64,000 nt of DNA from Janibacter limosus (GTDB taxonomy: Bacteria > Actinomycetota > Actinomycetes > Actinomycetales > Dermatophilaceae), in assembly GCF_004295485.1 (NCBI RefSeq), contig NZ_CP036164.1, positions 310,001 to 374,000 of the forward strand, written 5' to 3'. This document shows, piece by piece, positions 1-8,544 of this stretch. The first letter of the stretch is position 1. Each line of letters opens with the position of its first letter. A model generated the notes under the pieces. The model was not told the DNA's origin and ran no database searches. It saw only the letters and a list, made by a program, of their open reading frames with translations. The translations under genes were made by a program, and so were the position numbers.

Positions 1-1044
1 GCCAAGGACCCGACGCCGGACACCACCGAGGAGTGGGCGACGGACAACGCGCAGCAGAAGTCCTTCGGCCAGGGGTGCAAGGCCAAGAGCGGCGACCTCC
101 TGGGGCATGTCTCGACGGCGGAGGCCGCTCGGGACATGGACGTGCTCCGGGCGGCACTCGGCGACGGCAAGCTGACCTATCTCGGGAAGTCCTACGGAAC
201 CTATCTCGGCGCGACCTACGCCGACCTCTTCCCCGACCGCGCTGGCCGTCTCGTGCTCGACGGGGTCATGCCCCCCGACCTGTCGGCGGAGGAGTCCGTC
301 ATCGGCCAGGCCACAGGCTTCGACACCGCGACCAAGGCCTGGGCCCGCAGCTGCGTCGACAACGACTGCCCGCTCGGCAACAGCGTGGACGAGGTCGTGG
401 GGAACGTGCAGGACCAGCTGGTGCAGCTCGACCAGAACCCGCTGCCGGCGTCGGCAGGCATCGAGCTGACGGAGGGGTGGGCGACCTACGGCATCGCGCA
501 GGCTCTCTACGACCAGGGGATGTGGTCGCAGCTGACCGATGCCCTCGTCAGTGCGCAGGACGGCGACGGCAGTCCGCTCGCCCAGCTCGGACGCGCCTAC
601 GCGGGCCGCGACGCGAACGGCCGCTACGCGACGAACCTCTTGGAAGCGCTCCCTGCCGTCAACTGCCTGGACCGCCCCGAGGAGGGCGATGACCAGCAGG
701 CGCTCATCGACAAGGCCGTCGCGGCTGCGCCGATCTGGGGCCGCGCGCTCGCCTCGGAGTCCCCGTGCCCCCAGTGGCCGATCGACGCCACCAACACCCC
801 CCACAAGATCGCCGCGAAGGGGGCCGACCCGATCCTCGTCGTCGGCACCACCCGCGACCCGGCCACGCCGTACGAGTGGGCCGTGCGCCTGCACGAGCAG
901 CTCGCGGACTCGGCCCTCGTCACCCACGAAGGCGACGGCCACACCGCGTACATGCGGCAGAACGACTGCGTGGACAAGGCAGTGGACCAGTACTGGCTCA
1001 CCGGCAAGACGCCCGAGGGAGGCGAGCTCACCTGCTCGGAGTGA
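1..1044 (+). CDS. Secreted alpha/beta hydrolase, TAP-like peptidase family (5' end missing)
   Basis: The reading frame is open from the first base of the window, so the start and any signal peptide lie upstream. The nucleophile elbow Gly-Lys-Ser-Tyr-Gly has its serine codon at 190-192. The C-terminal part holds a likely catalytic Asp in ILVVGTTRDPATPYEW and a His in EGDGHTAY, the layout of the tripeptidyl-aminopeptidase-like (TAP C-terminal) hydrolases of actinobacteria. Several cysteines (for example in CLDRP, ESPCPQW, NDCVD and LTCSE) suggest disulfides and an exported protein. The family removes short peptides from protein N-termini or hydrolyses esters, and the exact substrate cannot be read here. 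The next gene starts 43-61 bases downstream. Confidence 0.85.
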   Translation, partial: AKDPTPDTTEEWATDNAQQKSFGQGCKAKSGDLLGHVSTAEAARDMDVLRAALGDGKLTYLGKSYGTYLGATYADLFPDRAGRLVLDGVMPPDLSAEESVIGQATGFDTATKAWARSCVDNDCPLGNSVDEVVGNVQDQLVQLDQNPLPASAGIELTEGWATYGIAQALYDQGMWSQLTDALVSAQDGDGSPLAQLGRAYAGRDANGRYATNLLEALPAVNCLDRPEEGDDQQALIDKAVAAAPIWGRALASESPCPQWPIDATNTPHKIAAKGADPILVVGTTRDPATPYEWAVRLHEQLADSALVTHEGDGHTAYMRQNDCVDKAVDQYWLTGKTPEGGELTCSE

Positions 1045-1087
1045 CCCCGCGGGCTGAGGACTTCTACCCCTTCGGTCGAGGTGGCCC

Positions 1088-1765
1088 GTGGACCAGAATG
1101 CAGGCGTGACCACACCTCGTCAGCACGTGAAGAACGCCGCAGGCTTCGTCCTGGTGTGGCTCGTCGCCAAGGTGGCCCACCGGGTGCGCTTCCGGGCCGG
1201 AGAGATCCCACGCACCGGGCCCGTGATCCTCGTGGCCAACCACCTCACGATGACCGACCCGCTGGCGGTGGCCCGGGTGGTCATCGGGCACCGACGTTTC
1301 CCCCACTTCCTCGCGATGCAGGAGGTCTTCGGCTGGCCGGGTGTCGGCGCGCTGGCTCGGGTCACCGGTCAGATCCCGGTCGCACGAGGGTCGGCGGCTG
1401 CGGGTGACGCTCTCGACAGCGCCTCCGAGCGGCTGGATCAGGGACAGCTCGTCGCGCTCTACCCCGAGGGCCGGCTCACGACCGAGGTCGACCGGATGCC
1501 GGGGCCGGCGCGGACCGGTGCTGCTCGGCTTGCGCTGCGTCATCCCGAGGCAGTCGTCATCCCGATCGGCACGTGGGGGCCGCAGCAGGGCCACCACCAC
1601 ATCTGGCACCGCCACACCGCCTGCCTGTCGGTGGGCCCCCGCCTTGACCTGTCGGTCTGGGCAGAGCGCACCGACGACGCGGCCGCGCGGGAGGTCACGG
1701 ACGTCATCATGACCGCCATCCGTGACGAGATCGGCCATGCCCAGCAGATGTGGAGCGCACGCTAG
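1088..1765 (+). CDS. Lysophospholipid acyltransferase (PlsC-like)
   Basis: A membrane-associated acyltransferase of 219-225 residues that would transfer an acyl group to a lysophospholipid or 1-acylglycerol-3-phosphate. The signature NHx4D is seen as NHLTMTD (His52, Asp57 counted from the upstream start), and the glycerophosphate-binding motif appears as YPEGRLT near residue 125. An N-terminal hydrophobic stretch (residues 17-30) may dip into the membrane. Two in-frame GTG starts exist, at 1088 and 1106; neither has a strong ribosome-binding site, and the 1106 start gives the more typical N-terminus. Which lipid it acylates is not visible. Confidence 0.87.
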   Translation: MDQNAGVTTPRQHVKNAAGFVLVWLVAKVAHRVRFRAGEIPRTGPVILVANHLTMTDPLAVARVVIGHRRFPHFLAMQEVFGWPGVGALARVTGQIPVARGSAAAGDALDSASERLDQGQLVALYPEGRLTTEVDRMPGPARTGAARLALRHPEAVVIPIGTWGPQQGHHHIWHRHTACLSVGPRLDLSVWAERTDDAAAREVTDVIMTAIRDEIGHAQQMWSAR

Positions 1766-1948
1766 GACCAGCAAGGCCCGCGAGAGCCTGGCGTCGTTGA
1801 CGGCGCCTGGTTGCCCGGAGAGGGTCGGCCAAGTGCTCATAACGACGCCGGGCCGGGCCGGCTGCATGTCGAGTGGGGGTACCAAGGGGGTACCAACGTC
1901 AGGGCGAAGGGGGAGTGGCCGAAAACGTGCAGCCCGCAGAACCGACGA

Positions 1949-1972
1949 AGCCCCCCGAGTTACCGGGGGGCT
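1949..1972 (-). terminator. Terminator behind tRNA-Thr
   Basis: A perfect 9-bp stem (AGCCCCCCG pairing with CGGGGGGCT) closes a 6-nt loop, four bases past the 3' CCA of the tRNA on the minus strand. No long T tract follows, as is common for high-GC actinobacterial terminators. Confidence 0.8.
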
Positions 1973-1976
1973 TGCG

Positions 1977-2053
1977 TGGAGCCGCCTGTCGGAATCGAAC
2001 CGACGACCTTCTCATTACGAGTGAGACGCTCTAGCCGACTGAGCTAAGGCGGC
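1977..2053 (-). tRNA. tRNA-Thr (anticodon CGT)
   Basis: The minus strand folds into a complete 77-nt cloverleaf. A 7-bp acceptor stem pairs GCCGCCT with AGGCGGC, the D arm is intact, and the TpsiC arm carries GGTTCGATTCC. The anticodon stem CTCAC/GTGAG is replaced here by the loop around CTCGTAA, giving anticodon CGT, which reads the Thr codon ACG. The discriminator is U and the CCA end is encoded. The gene is followed at once by a strong hairpin terminator. Confidence 0.96.
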
Positions 2054-2155
2054 GTGCGCCCGAGGACGCGAGGCACGAGTATACGGATCCGGGCCCGTGC
2101 GACGTAATCGGGGCCGCGCGTGGCTTCGAGGCTCGGCCGCGGGCGGCCTCGCACC

Positions 2156-3043
2156 TCAGCCAGCGAGGGCCGTCGGGGTGTTGATCCGCTCCAGGACGAC
2201 CTCGGCGATGACCTCGGGGTGGGTCTCCATCAGCCAGTGCCCGGTGTGCAGCTCGCGGGTGATCGCCAGCTCGGGCCGGTCGCCGGCTCGCCGACGCAGC
2301 TGCTCGACCGTGTGGTCCGTCGACACCTTGGCAAAGGCCGGGTCCTTGCTGCCCCAGACGAAGGCGGTGGGGATGACCCGGCGGTGCACGCTGCGGCGGG
2401 GACCCCCCTTCGCCCTGCGCTTGCGCCAGATCAGGGTGGGGGAGAGGGCTGCCCGGTACCAGGCGAAGGTGCCCTCGGCGGCGCCGGGAGACTTCAGCCG
2501 GCGGGCGTCGTGGGCGGCGCGCTCGCGAGGCATCCCGATCTTCTCGAGGATCTGCTGGGCGAAGAGCCGGAAGAACAGGACCGGGAGCACCGGCAGCGCG
2601 AAGAGCGCCATGTACCAGCTGTGCTTCAGCTGGTCACCCGAGCGCACGCCCTTGGCCATCGCGGACGGGCTCGGCGTGGACAGCACGGTGAGGGTCGCGA
2701 CGCGCTCGGGCGCGCGGGCAGCGATGGCCCAGGCCAGCGCTCCGCCCCAGTCGTGCCCGACGATGTGCGCCTGCTCGGCACCGACCTCGTCGAGCAGCGC
2801 GACGACGTCGGCGACCATCTCGGTGATCTCGTAGTCGAGGTGGTTGCCGGGGCGGGCGCCGGGGGAGTATCCGCGCAGGTCGGGCGCGATGACCCGCACA
2901 CCGGTCGTGGTGAGCAGGGGCGTCACCTTGTCCCACGCCGTGCGGTCCTGCGGCCAACCATGCAGCAGGACAACGAGATCCGCGCCCTCGGGGCCGGAGT
3001 CGTCGACGTCGAAGGTCAGGCCGTCACGGGAGTAGTAGCGCAC
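2156..3043 (-). CDS. Alpha/beta hydrolase, epoxide hydrolase-like
   Basis: A 295-residue soluble hydrolase. The oxyanion-hole motif HGWP is at residues 28-31, and the nucleophile elbow GHDWGG places Asp98 as nucleophile. An Asp nucleophile is the hallmark of epoxide hydrolases and haloalkane dehalogenases rather than serine esterases. A C-terminal His in the LHTGHW segment (about residue 274) would complete the triad. The GTG start is preceded by TACGGT seven bases upstream, suggesting leaderless transcription. It is divergent from the SRPBCC gene with only 39 bases between the start codons. Substrate unknown. Confidence 0.87.
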   Translation of the reverse strand: MRYYSRDGLTFDVDDSGPEGADLVVLLHGWPQDRTAWDKVTPLLTTTGVRVIAPDLRGYSPGARPGNHLDYEITEMVADVVALLDEVGAEQAHIVGHDWGGALAWAIAARAPERVATLTVLSTPSPSAMAKGVRSGDQLKHSWYMALFALPVLPVLFFRLFAQQILEKIGMPRERAAHDARRLKSPGAAEGTFAWYRAALSPTLIWRKRRAKGGPRRSVHRRVIPTAFVWGSKDPAFAKVSTDHTVEQLRRRAGDRPELAITRELHTGHWLMETHPEVIAEVVLERINTPTALAG

Positions 3044-3082
3044 GATCCGAACCGTAGTTCATGTGTGCGGTTGGATGGGAGT

Positions 3083-3529
3083 GTGAGCACCCAGCGCTTC
3101 GTCTTCCACCACGAGTGGTCGCTCCCCGGTCCCGCCGAGCCGGTCGTCGCCGCGCTCGCCGACATCGAGCACTACCCGCGCTGGTGGCCCCAGGTCCGGT
3201 CGGTGGAGCAGCTGGACGACCGGTCCGGGCAGGTGCAGATCCGCAGCCTGCTGCCGATCACGCTGCAGCTCGTCCTCACCCGTGACATCGAGGACCACGA
3301 AGGGGGCCGCCTGCGCGTCGTCCTCGACGGTGACCTCAGCGGGTGGGCCCAGTGGTCGATCGCATCGAGCGGGGGTGCGACGACCGCGGTCTTCGACCAA
3401 GACGTGAGGGTCGCCGCCCGGTTGTCCCGGGCGGCGACCCTCGCGCCTGCGGTGCTGCGAGCCAACCACGCGTGGATGATGCGGCAGGGCCGCCGCGGGT
3501 TGGCTGGTGACCTGGTCAGTCGTCGCTGA
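3083..3529 (+). CDS. SRPBCC (START-like) family protein
   Basis: A 148-residue protein with the polyketide cyclase/dehydrase-like SRPBCC fold, which forms a deep hydrophobic ligand pocket. The N-terminal strand, then [22 protein letters not shown] (helix with the characteristic Trp-Trp), then a long run of beta strands and a C-terminal helix fit this family. The GTG at 3083 is chosen because the family homology begins there. The last 14 bases overlap the 3' end of ppa on the opposite strand. No catalytic residues are predictable, and the ligand is unknown. Confidence 0.82.
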   Translation: MSTQRFVFHHEWSLPGPAEPVVAALADIEHYPRWWPQVRSVEQLDDRSGQVQIRSLLPITLQLVLTRDIEDHEGGRLRVVLDGDLSGWAQWSIASSGGATTAVFDQDVRVAARLSRAATLAPAVLRANHAWMMRQGRRGLAGDLVSRR

Positions 3530-4139
3530 GCGGGTTCTCCTTGGTCGCGAGCTCCTCGCGGGCCCGTGCGGCGGCGGCCTTGATGTCGTCCTCCGAGTGC
3601 GTGACGTCGGGCTGCGTGGTGTGCCCGGCCGGCATGTTCCAGCGGGCGGTGCTCATGCCGTTGGCCTTGGCGCGCTCGACGGCCTCGCGGACGGTCTGCT
3701 CGGCCTCCTCGCGACCGACCCAGTGGGCACCCTCGACGGACTTGCCGGGCTCGAGGTCCTTGTAGGTCTCGAAGAAGTGCTGTATCTCGAGGCGGTCGAA
3801 CTCGCTGATGTCCTCGAGGTCCTTGATGCCCTCCTTGCGCGGGTCGCCCGCGGGGACGCACAGGACCTTGTCGTCGCCGCCGGCCTCGTCGCGCATGTGG
3901 AACATGCCGATCGGCCGGGCGCGCACGAGGCAGCCGGGCCAGGTCGGCTCGTCCAGGAGCACGAGGGCATCCAGCGGGTCGCCGTCCTCACCGAGGCTGT
4001 CCTCGACATAGCCGTAGTCGCTCGGGTAGGCCATGGAGGTGAAGAGCATGCGGTCGAGGCGGATGCGCCCGGTGGCGTGGTCGACCTCGTACTTGTTCTT
4101 CTGGCCCTTCGGGATCTCGATGGTGACGTCGAACTCCAC
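3516..4139 (-). CDS. ppa: Inorganic pyrophosphatase
   Basis: Hydrolyses pyrophosphate to phosphate in the cytoplasm, pulling nucleotide and polymer synthesis forward with Mg2+ as cofactor. The N-terminus [12 protein letters not shown] and the family signature Asp-Gly-Asp-Pro-Leu-Asp (residues 52-57) are unmistakable, and the [13 protein letters not shown] and [13 protein letters not shown] segments are conserved. At 207 residues it is about 45 longer than the roughly 162-residue mycobacterial enzyme. The extra C-terminal tail is charged and alanine-rich (about residues 165-207), of unknown role. GTG start with AGAGG seven bases upstream. It is divergent from dacB, as in mycobacteria. Confidence 0.96.
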   Translation of the reverse strand: MEFDVTIEIPKGQKNKYEVDHATGRIRLDRMLFTSMAYPSDYGYVEDSLGEDGDPLDALVLLDEPTWPGCLVRARPIGMFHMRDEAGGDDKVLCVPAGDPRKEGIKDLEDISEFDRLEIQHFFETYKDLEPGKSVEGAHWVGREEAEQTVREAVERAKANGMSTARWNMPAGHTTQPDVTHSEDDIKAAAARAREELATKENPLSDD

Positions 4140-4224
4140 AGGTGTACCTCTTGTCCGTGATGGGTGAACTACTCTCGGGGCCAGTGTTCCACCACCACCG
4201 CCGAAACACCGCAGGGGGCCACGC

Positions 4225-5619
4225 GTGCGCCGCGCACTGATCGCACTGACCTCTGTCGCAGCCCTCGTCGTGGGCTACGGCGTGGCCGACGCCAACGACC
4301 GGGTCCCGGGCGTCCTGACGATCGACGAGGCCGTCTCCGAGCAGGTCCCCCGGCCGGTCGAGCCGGCCGTGGTCCTGCCGCCCGCGTCCAAGAGCGCGCC
4401 TGCACCGACCGACGCCGGCATCACCCGGGCCCTGCGCGACGACGTCCGCGACAAGCAGCTCGGGCCCCGCGTCGGTGTCGTCGTGCGCGACGCACTGACC
4501 GGCGAGACCCTCTACTCCCTCGGCGAGGACCGCCCCCAGACGCCCGCCTCGACGGCCAAGCTCCTCACGGCTGCCGCGGTCGCCGAGCGCGCCGACCTGA
4601 GCACGACCATGACCACCACGGTGGTGCGCGGCGAGGGCGACGAGCTCGTCCTCGTCGCCTCCGGGGACACGATGCTCGCCAAGGGCGCGGGCGACCCGAC
4701 CACGGTCGAGGGCCGGGCCGGCCTGGCCGACCTGGCCAAGCAGGTCGCCGCCTCCCTGGGGACGAAGGGGGGAGCCCGCCACTCCCTTCGCCTCGACGCC
4801 ACGTACGCGGCCGGCGAGCGCTACGCGCCGACGTGGGACATGGCCGACGTCGCCGCCGGCTACACCCAGGGCGTGTCGATGGTGGGCCTCGCCGGCGACC
4901 GACCCGAGCCCTTCAAACCTTCGCCACGCTTCCCGGAGAAGGCCGTCCTCAAGGCCTTCGCGGCCCAGCTGAAGAAGGCGGGCGTCACGGTCTCCGTCGA
5001 CGACTCGGCCGCGTCGTGGAAGCAGGCGGCCCCGCAGGGTGCCGAGCAGCTCGGGGCCGTGGAGTCGGCGCCCCTGGGCGACGTGCTCGCCCTCGCGCTC
5101 GACCACAGCGACAACGCCCTGACCGAGAACGTCGCCCGGCAGGCCGCCGTGGCCGACGGCGCCGGCTCGTCCTTCGCCGAGGTGACCGCCTGGGTGCGCT
5201 CCACCCTCGAGGGGGCCGGGATCGACCTCACCGGCGTGCGGCTCAAGGACAACAGCGGCCTCAGCTCCGGCCAGGTCGTGCCCGCGCGGGTGACCTCCGA
5301 CGTGATGCAGCTGGGCATCACCGGGTCGGCGCAGACGATGAGCCTGGTCCTGTCGGAGCTGCCGATCGCCGGGCTGACCGGGACCCTGCACGAGCGCTTC
5401 CAGACCAGCGCCTCGCACGCCGCCGCGGGCATCGCCCGGGCCAAGACCGGCACCCTCACGGGTACCTCGGCGCTGGCGGGGACGACGACGACGCAGGAGG
5501 GGCGACTGCTGTCCTTCGTGCTCGTCGCCGATCGCGTCCCTTCGACAACGGGCACCCTGGGCGCTCGGGCGGCCCTCGACAAGATCGTGGCCGACCTGAC
5601 CGCCTGCGGCTGCCGCTGA
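4225..5619 (+). CDS. dacB: D-alanyl-D-alanine carboxypeptidase/endopeptidase (PBP4/DacB type)
   Basis: Trims or cleaves peptidoglycan peptides outside the cell membrane. All three penicillin-binding motifs are present: SxxK as Ser109-Thr-Ala-Lys112, SxN as Ser295-Asp-Asn297, and KTG as Lys407-Thr-Gly409. A hydrophobic N-terminal segment (residues 5-22) is a signal peptide or anchor. The long insertion between SxxK and SxN is typical of the class C PBP4 family, and 464 residues is a normal length. GTG start preceded by a G-rich ribosome-binding site. Divergent from ppa and followed by the DUF2342 gene, the same order as in mycobacteria. Confidence 0.95.
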   Translation: MRRALIALTSVAALVVGYGVADANDRVPGVLTIDEAVSEQVPRPVEPAVVLPPASKSAPAPTDAGITRALRDDVRDKQLGPRVGVVVRDALTGETLYSLGEDRPQTPASTAKLLTAAAVAERADLSTTMTTTVVRGEGDELVLVASGDTMLAKGAGDPTTVEGRAGLADLAKQVAASLGTKGGARHSLRLDATYAAGERYAPTWDMADVAAGYTQGVSMVGLAGDRPEPFKPSPRFPEKAVLKAFAAQLKKAGVTVSVDDSAASWKQAAPQGAEQLGAVESAPLGDVLALALDHSDNALTENVARQAAVADGAGSSFAEVTAWVRSTLEGAGIDLTGVRLKDNSGLSSGQVVPARVTSDVMQLGITGSAQTMSLVLSELPIAGLTGTLHERFQTSASHAAAGIARAKTGTLTGTSALAGTTTTQEGRLLSFVLVADRVPSTTGTLGARAALDKIVADLTACGCR

Positions 5620-5689
5620 GTAGTCCGTCCGCGCAGCGGCCCCGACATCGCGGGTTGGGCGAAGGGGGTCTGCTCCGTAGGGTGGGCCC

Positions 5690-6733
5690 GTGACCCAATA
5701 CGTGGACTGGAAGTTCGCCAAGACCGCCGGCGCGCGGCTCGTCCCGCCCGGGCCCGACGTGAGCCACGACGAGGCAGCCGAGACGGTCGCCGAGATCCGC
5801 GAGCTGGCAGCCGCAGCAGTCGCCCCCGTCGCGGCCACCTCACGGCTGACCGCGCCCGGTGACGCGCCCGCCCCGCTCGTCGTCGACCGGCCCACGTGGA
5901 TCGAGGTCAACGCCGACTCCATGGCAGCGCTGCTCGACCCCGCGATGCAGGCCATGGCCAGCCGCAAGGGCAAGGAGCCGTGGGCCCCGGCCCAGGCCAT
6001 CGGGTCCAAGCTCACCGGCGCCGAGGCCGGCGGCATGCTCGCCTTCCTCTCCACCAAGGTCCTGGGGCAGTACGACATCGCACCCGACGGCACCCCGGCG
6101 CTCCTGCTCGTCGCGCCCAACATCATGACGACCGAGCGTGACCTGTCCGTCGTGCCGCGAGACTTCCGCTTCTGGGTCTGCCTGCACGAGGAGACTCACC
6201 GGGTGCAGTTCACCGCCGTGCCGTGGCTGCGCGAGCACCTCATCGACAGCGCCCGGGGCCTCGCCGGTGACCTCATGCCCGACGCCGAGTCCCTGAAGTC
6301 ACGCCTGGAGCAGATCGCCACCCAGGTGCCCCGCGCCCTCAGCGGCGACGGCCAGGGCCTCGCCGAGCTGGTCATCACGCCCGAGCAGCGCGAGCGCATG
6401 GCCGAGGTCACCGCCGTCATGTCCCTCCTCGAAGGCCACGCCGACGTCGTCATGGACGACGTCGGCCCCGAGCACGTACCGACCGTGGCGACCATCCGTG
6501 TGCGCTTCACCAAGCGCCGCAAGGGCGCCGGAGCCGCCGACCGCCTGCTGCGCCGGCTCCTCGGCCTCGAGGCCAAGATGCGCCAGTACCGCGACGGTGC
6601 CGTCTTCGTCCGCGAGGTGCAGGACAAGGTCGGCGTCGACGGCTTCAACGCCGTCTGGACCTCTCCCGAGACGCTGCCGACCGCCCTCGAGATCACCGAC
6701 CCCGCCGCCTGGGTGCGGCGGGTCCACGGCTGA
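5690..6733 (+). CDS. Zinc-dependent metalloprotease, DUF2342 family
   Basis: A 347-residue actinobacterial protein often labelled coenzyme F420 biosynthesis-associated protein. It carries a zinc-protease motif HEETH (His166-Glu-Glu-Thr-His170) inside a helical domain, and a second conserved region LEGHADVVMDDVG supplies further acidic and His ligands. No signal peptide is seen. The function is not established; the name reflects the motif. The GTG start lies six bases after TAGGGT (5678-5683), so the mRNA is probably leaderless. It sits between dacB and tilS, as in other actinobacteria. Confidence 0.88.
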   Translation: MTQYVDWKFAKTAGARLVPPGPDVSHDEAAETVAEIRELAAAAVAPVAATSRLTAPGDAPAPLVVDRPTWIEVNADSMAALLDPAMQAMASRKGKEPWAPAQAIGSKLTGAEAGGMLAFLSTKVLGQYDIAPDGTPALLLVAPNIMTTERDLSVVPRDFRFWVCLHEETHRVQFTAVPWLREHLIDSARGLAGDLMPDAESLKSRLEQIATQVPRALSGDGQGLAELVITPEQRERMAEVTAVMSLLEGHADVVMDDVGPEHVPTVATIRVRFTKRRKGAGAADRLLRRLLGLEAKMRQYRDGAVFVREVQDKVGVDGFNAVWTSPETLPTALEITDPAAWVRRVHG

Positions 6734-6734
6734 G

Positions 6735-7739
6735 GTGGGTGCCGGCCACCCCTCCCAGGCCGACTGCCGAAGGGGGGTCCGCGCGGTCCTCGACGGGCTC
6801 CCGGCAGGCTCGCTGGTGCTCGCCGCGGTCAGCGGGGGCACGGACTCGCTGGCCCTCGCGGGGGCCTTGGCAGCGGAGGGTGCCGCCCACGACGTGACCG
6901 TCGGGGCGATCGTCGTCGACCACGGGCTGCAGGAGGAGTCGGCGGACACGGCGGTGCTCGCCGCCCAGCAGTGCGCTGACCTCGGGCTCGCCCCGGTCGC
7001 GGTCGTGCAGGCCGTCATCACCTCCTCCGGCGACGGGCTCGAGGCCGATGCCCGCGAGGCGCGCTACACCGCCCTCGCGGAGACGGCCGCCGCGATGGGG
7101 GAGGAGCACCCCGCGCACGTCGTCCTGCTCGGCCACACCCGCGACGACCAGGCCGAGCAGGTGCTCCTCGGCCTCGCCCGCGGCTCCGGTGCGCGGTCGC
7201 TCGCGGGGATGGCCGACCTCGTGGTCCGGGCGGGGACTCCCTTCGTCCGGCCGCTGCTGCACCTGCCCCGCACGACGACCGAGAAGGCGTGTGCCGCATG
7301 GGGCCTCGTGGCGTGGGAGGACCCGATGAACTCCGACCGGGCCTACGCCCGCGTGCGGGTCCGGCAGGCGCTCGCGGCCCTCGAGGCGGACCTCGGGCCG
7401 GGCCTGGCCGAGGCGCTGGCGCGCAGCGCCGACCTGCTGCGTGACGACGCCGACCTGCTCGACGACCTCGCCGAGCAGGCCGTCCCCGACGACGACCCGG
7501 CCGGCATCCCGGTGACGGACCTCGCGGACCTGGCCCCCGCCCTTCGCTCACGGGTGTGGCGACGGTTGCTCGTCGCCGCCGGTGCGCCCGCAGGCGCCCT
7601 GGGTGCTGCGCACGTCGCCGCCTGCGACCGCCTCGTCACGGACTGGCACGGCCAGGGCGCCCTCCACCTGCCCGGCGACCTGAGGGTGCGCCGAGCCGAC
7701 CACCGGGTGCACATCGGGCGTGCACCTGGTGGACAATGA
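6735..7739 (+). CDS. tilS: tRNA(Ile)-lysidine synthetase
   Basis: Converts cytidine 34 of the CAU-anticodon tRNA-Ile to lysidine using ATP and lysine, allowing AUA decoding. The PP-loop SGGTDS is at residues 33-38 of the N-type ATP pyrophosphatase domain, with GHTRDDQAEQVLLGL downstream. The C-terminal half is helical, and the protein (334 residues) lacks the extra C-terminal domain of the E. coli enzyme, as usual in actinobacteria. The GTG at 6735, overlapping the DUF2342 stop as TGAGGTG, is the only well placed start. hpt follows. Confidence 0.93.
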   Translation: MGAGHPSQADCRRGVRAVLDGLPAGSLVLAAVSGGTDSLALAGALAAEGAAHDVTVGAIVVDHGLQEESADTAVLAAQQCADLGLAPVAVVQAVITSSGDGLEADAREARYTALAETAAAMGEEHPAHVVLLGHTRDDQAEQVLLGLARGSGARSLAGMADLVVRAGTPFVRPLLHLPRTTTEKACAAWGLVAWEDPMNSDRAYARVRVRQALAALEADLGPGLAEALARSADLLRDDADLLDDLAEQAVPDDDPAGIPVTDLADLAPALRSRVWRRLLVAAGAPAGALGAAHVAACDRLVTDWHGQGALHLPGDLRVRRADHRVHIGRAPGGQ

Positions 7740-7767
7740 GACCGGCCCGACCCGACAAAGGAGAGCT

Positions 7768-8319
7768 GTGGACTCCAAGGACATCCAGGACGACCTCGTC
7801 GAGGTCCTCATCACCGAGGACCAGATCCAGGCGAGGCTCGCCGAGCTCGCCACCGAGGTCTGGGAGCACTACCAGGGCAAGGACGTGCTGCTCGTCGGCG
7901 TGCTCAAGGGCGCCGTCATGGTGATGGCCGACTTCATGCGCCACCTGCCCGGATCGGCCCCCATGGACTGGATGGCCGTCAGCTCCTACGGCTCCGGCAC
8001 CAAGTCCTCCGGTGTCGTGCGGATCCTCAAGGACCTCGACACCGACATCAGCGGCAAGCACGTGCTGATCGTCGAGGACATCATCGACTCCGGTCTGACC
8101 TTGTCGTGGATCCGCGCCAACCTCGACTCGCGCTCGCCCGCGTCCGTCGAGATCCTCACGCTGCTGCGCAAGCCCGAGGCCGCCAAGGTCGAGATCGACA
8201 CCCGCTGGGTCGGCTTCGACATCGCCAACGAGTTCGTCGTCGGCTACGGCCTCGACTACGCCGAGGGCTACCGCAACCTGCGCGACGTCGCGACGCTGGC
8301 GCCGCACGTCTACTCCTGA
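7768..8319 (+). CDS. hpt: Hypoxanthine phosphoribosyltransferase
   Basis: Purine salvage: converts hypoxanthine or guanine plus PRPP to IMP or GMP in the cytoplasm. The PRPP-binding motif VEDIIDSGLT lies at residues 102-111, the flexible-loop segment MDWMAVSSYG at 67-75, and the C-terminal WVGFDIANEFVVGYGLDY segment is conserved. Start GTG 7768 is supported by AAAGGAG five bases upstream. An alternative start at 7720 would overlap tilS and lacks a ribosome-binding site. The tilS-hpt-ftsH order is widespread in Gram-positive bacteria. Confidence 0.95.
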   Translation: MDSKDIQDDLVEVLITEDQIQARLAELATEVWEHYQGKDVLLVGVLKGAVMVMADFMRHLPGSAPMDWMAVSSYGSGTKSSGVVRILKDLDTDISGKHVLIVEDIIDSGLTLSWIRANLDSRSPASVEILTLLRKPEAAKVEIDTRWVGFDIANEFVVGYGLDYAEGYRNLRDVATLAPHVYS

Positions 8320-8322
8320 CCC

Positions 8323-8396
8323 GACGGTTGCTGCGCAACCTCCTCAGGGATCGGGCCCTTCGAGACGGTTGCTGCGCAACCTCCTCAGGGATCGGG
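8323..8396. repeat. Two tandem copies of a palindromic (REP-like) element
   Basis: Two identical 33-bp copies (8323-8355 and 8364-8396), 41 bp apart, in the hpt-ftsH gap. Each contains the hairpin GGTTGC-TGC-GCAACC followed by TCCTCAGGGATCGGG. The second copy is preceded by CCCTTCGA. A related copy with a compensated stem is at 46367-46399. Confidence 0.85.
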
Positions 8397-8544
8397 GGGC
8401 ATTCGGGAACACCCCCGCACAGGTGGGCGTTGGTCTGGTGACCGCTCGATGCCGGCGTTCAGGTAGTTTCGTCCTGATGTCCCCGCTGTCGTTGGGGGTC
8501 GCCACGTCGTCGAGCCAGGAAGTCCGGGGAGTCCCCGTACCCGT

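Noticed and set aside
1977..2053. tRNA as an integration site of a genomic island
   Set aside because: No integrase or direct repeat of the tRNA end was found within the window.
3988..6126. Long minus-strand frame opposite dacB and the DUF2342 gene
   Set aside because: Antisense shadow of two well supported genes.
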